Part shown: piece after piece, positions 63,172-64,000 of the stretch | Layout: each line of letters begins with the position of its first letter | Position numbering within the stretch: the stretch's first letter is position 1 | Assembly: GCA_000493965.1 (NCBI GenBank) | Contig: AWNV01000008.1 | Coordinates: 8,695 to 72,694 of the forward strand | Direction of reading: 5' to 3' | DNA length: 64,000 nucleotides | DNA from: Candidatus Aminicenans sakinawicola JGI OTU-1 | GTDB lineage: Bacteria > Acidobacteriota > Aminicenantia > Aminicenantales > Aminicenantaceae | The notes under the pieces: model-generated | The model's database searches: none | The model's input: the letters and a program-made list of their open reading frames with translations, nothing else | Told to the model about the DNA's origin: nothing | Position numbers and translations under genes: made by a program

Positions 63172-63371
63172 ATATGAATTCTCCATGTAAATCCGTGTCA
63201 AATATTGTTTTGCCTTCATCCGCGTCTAAGTTGAAGAAATGGATTGACCGCAGGGAAATCTATGCAATTAAGGGCCCCCGCCAATCAGGCAAAACTACAC
63301 TTTTAAAGATGTTGAATGAATATCTGATAAGGAAAAGTGGCAAGAACTTGCCAAATAGACACTTGTTATAA
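63159..63371 (+). pseudogene. truncated second AAA ATPase, N-terminal fragment
   Basis: About 70 codons with SKLKKWIDRREIYAIKGPRQ and Walker A GPRQSGKTTLLKML, then a premature stop. It overlaps the end of the previous broken ATPase in another frame. It is a separate family member, because the Walker A context differs (GPRQSGKTT against RRSGKTF). Confidence 0.65.
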
Positions 63372-63453
63372 GAAAATATGTTTGATAAAATTAGATATAT
63401 TCTTTGAGCTTGTGGTTTGATGCTAAAACTTCCGAATCTGAGGAGTTATCAAA

Positions 63454-63846
63454 GTGGAACGAAGCAAAGATTGGCTGGATGAGGCTAGTGGCGATCTGGA
63501 GCATGCCCGAAATGATGTACGGAGTGGCTTCTATAATTGGGCCTGTTTCTCGGCCCAGCAATCAGGGGAGAAGGCCATAAAGGCGGTATTCCAGAGGATG
63601 GGAGCAGAAGCTTGGGGGCATTCAGTGGCAGATTTGCTGAAGGAGCTTTCGAAAAAACATGATTTCCCAGAGGAGTTATTCAACGGGGCGTTGGAGCTGG
63701 ATAAGGCATATATCCCTACAAGATATCCTAATGCCCATCCGTCCGGTTCTCCAAGGAGTAGATACACAAAAGAAGAGGCGAGGAGGCTTATAAGATATGC
63801 GGAAAGAATCTTCAAGTTCTGTACGGATCTTCTATCCAAAATTTGA
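63454..63846 (+). CDS. HEPN-domain protein
   Basis: 130 residues from a GTG start. The HEPN layout is clear: SKDWLDEASGDLEHARNDV, NWACFSAQQSGEKAIKAVFQ, WGHSVADLL, then RYPNAHPSGSP and a C-terminal AERIFKFC helix. Such proteins pair with small nucleotidyltransferases as toxin-antitoxin or nucleotide-transfer modules. The nucleotidyltransferase gene begins inside its 3' end. Confidence 0.9.
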   Translation: MERSKDWLDEASGDLEHARNDVRSGFYNWACFSAQQSGEKAIKAVFQRMGAEAWGHSVADLLKELSKKHDFPEELFNGALELDKAYIPTRYPNAHPSGSPRSRYTKEEARRLIRYAERIFKFCTDLLSKI

Positions 63847-64000
63847 TAGAAAAGAGCTAATCCAGAAACTAAAGAAAAAGATAGAAGAGCTGGCAAAAGA
63901 AATTCCCCTTTCCCTTGTAGTATTGTTTGGCTCTTATGCCCATGGGAACTACACAGTAGGCAGCGATATTGACCTCCTCGTTGTTTACAAGGGTAAAGAG
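63797..64000 (+). CDS. MNT-type nucleotidyltransferase, 3' end outside window
   Basis: An open frame from an ATG at 63797 runs off the window edge (68 codons seen). It overlaps the HEPN gene by 50 bases. It contains LVVLFGSYAHGNYTVGSDID, the GSx10DxD motif of minimal nucleotidyltransferases. Partner of the preceding HEPN protein by position. Confidence 0.88.
   Translation, partial: MRKESSSSVRIFYPKFDRKELIQKLKKKIEELAKEIPLSLVVLFGSYAHGNYTVGSDIDLLVVYKGKE

Overview
The window reads as a Gram-negative, probably anaerobic bacterium. It encodes outer-membrane beta-barrel proteins, many lipoproteins, an AsmA/YdbH-type envelope protein, a ferredoxin-dependent 2-oxoacid oxidoreductase, a clostridial-type ferredoxin, radical-SAM ThiC and a metV-metF-metH cluster. 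The gene mix (secreted papain-like and M14 peptidases, a DUF5916 protein, PorV/FadL-like proteins) would suit an Aminicenantota- or Acidobacteriota-like lineage, but that placement is inference and weak.

Left flank (1-3020): the end of glmM, translationally coupled to glmS, then tRNA-Arg(CCU). An integrated island occupies about 3021-30293. A 65-bp copy of the tRNA 3' part (3021-3085) recurs exactly at 30229-30293, next to a complete tyrosine integrase that carries an N-terminal excisionase-type HTH. The right arm of the island holds integrase, an AlpA/Xis-like HTH protein, a winged-helix replication-like protein, an unknown protein and a phage terminase-small-subunit-like protein. No capsid, portal, tail or large terminase gene is visible, so the layout resembles a phage satellite. 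The rest is AT-rich cargo: hicBA, HEPN-like and HExxH proteins, a possible PD-(D/E)XK protein, secreted beta-barrel, cysteine-peptidase and multi-domain proteins, paralogous lipoproteins, IS1380 fragments and a DruA-domain/ISAs1 transposase. A family of about 70-bp foldable repeats sits directly behind several cargo genes, giving a cassette-like gene-repeat-gene pattern.

Right chromosomal part (30294-61310): GAF/HD-GYP regulator; YdbH-like and YdbL-like envelope pair; TPR protein; ferredoxin; site-2 protease; DUF5916 protein; queH; coiled-coil membrane protein; PorV-like protein and M14 carboxypeptidase; fabH; korDABC; fumarase alpha; a REP-associated (RAYT) transposase; endonuclease IV-like protein; thiC; metVFH; TPR protein. 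The spacers here carry at least 14 perfect copies of the near-palindrome GGTACCAGGTACC, which also flank the RAYT gene. I found none inside the island. Other short repeat families and degenerate tandem arrays also fill the spacers.

Right end (61400-64000): a nucleotidyltransferase-HEPN fusion, two broken AAA ATPase genes, and a separate HEPN/nucleotidyltransferase pair cut by the window edge, which look like toxin-antitoxin or defence genes.
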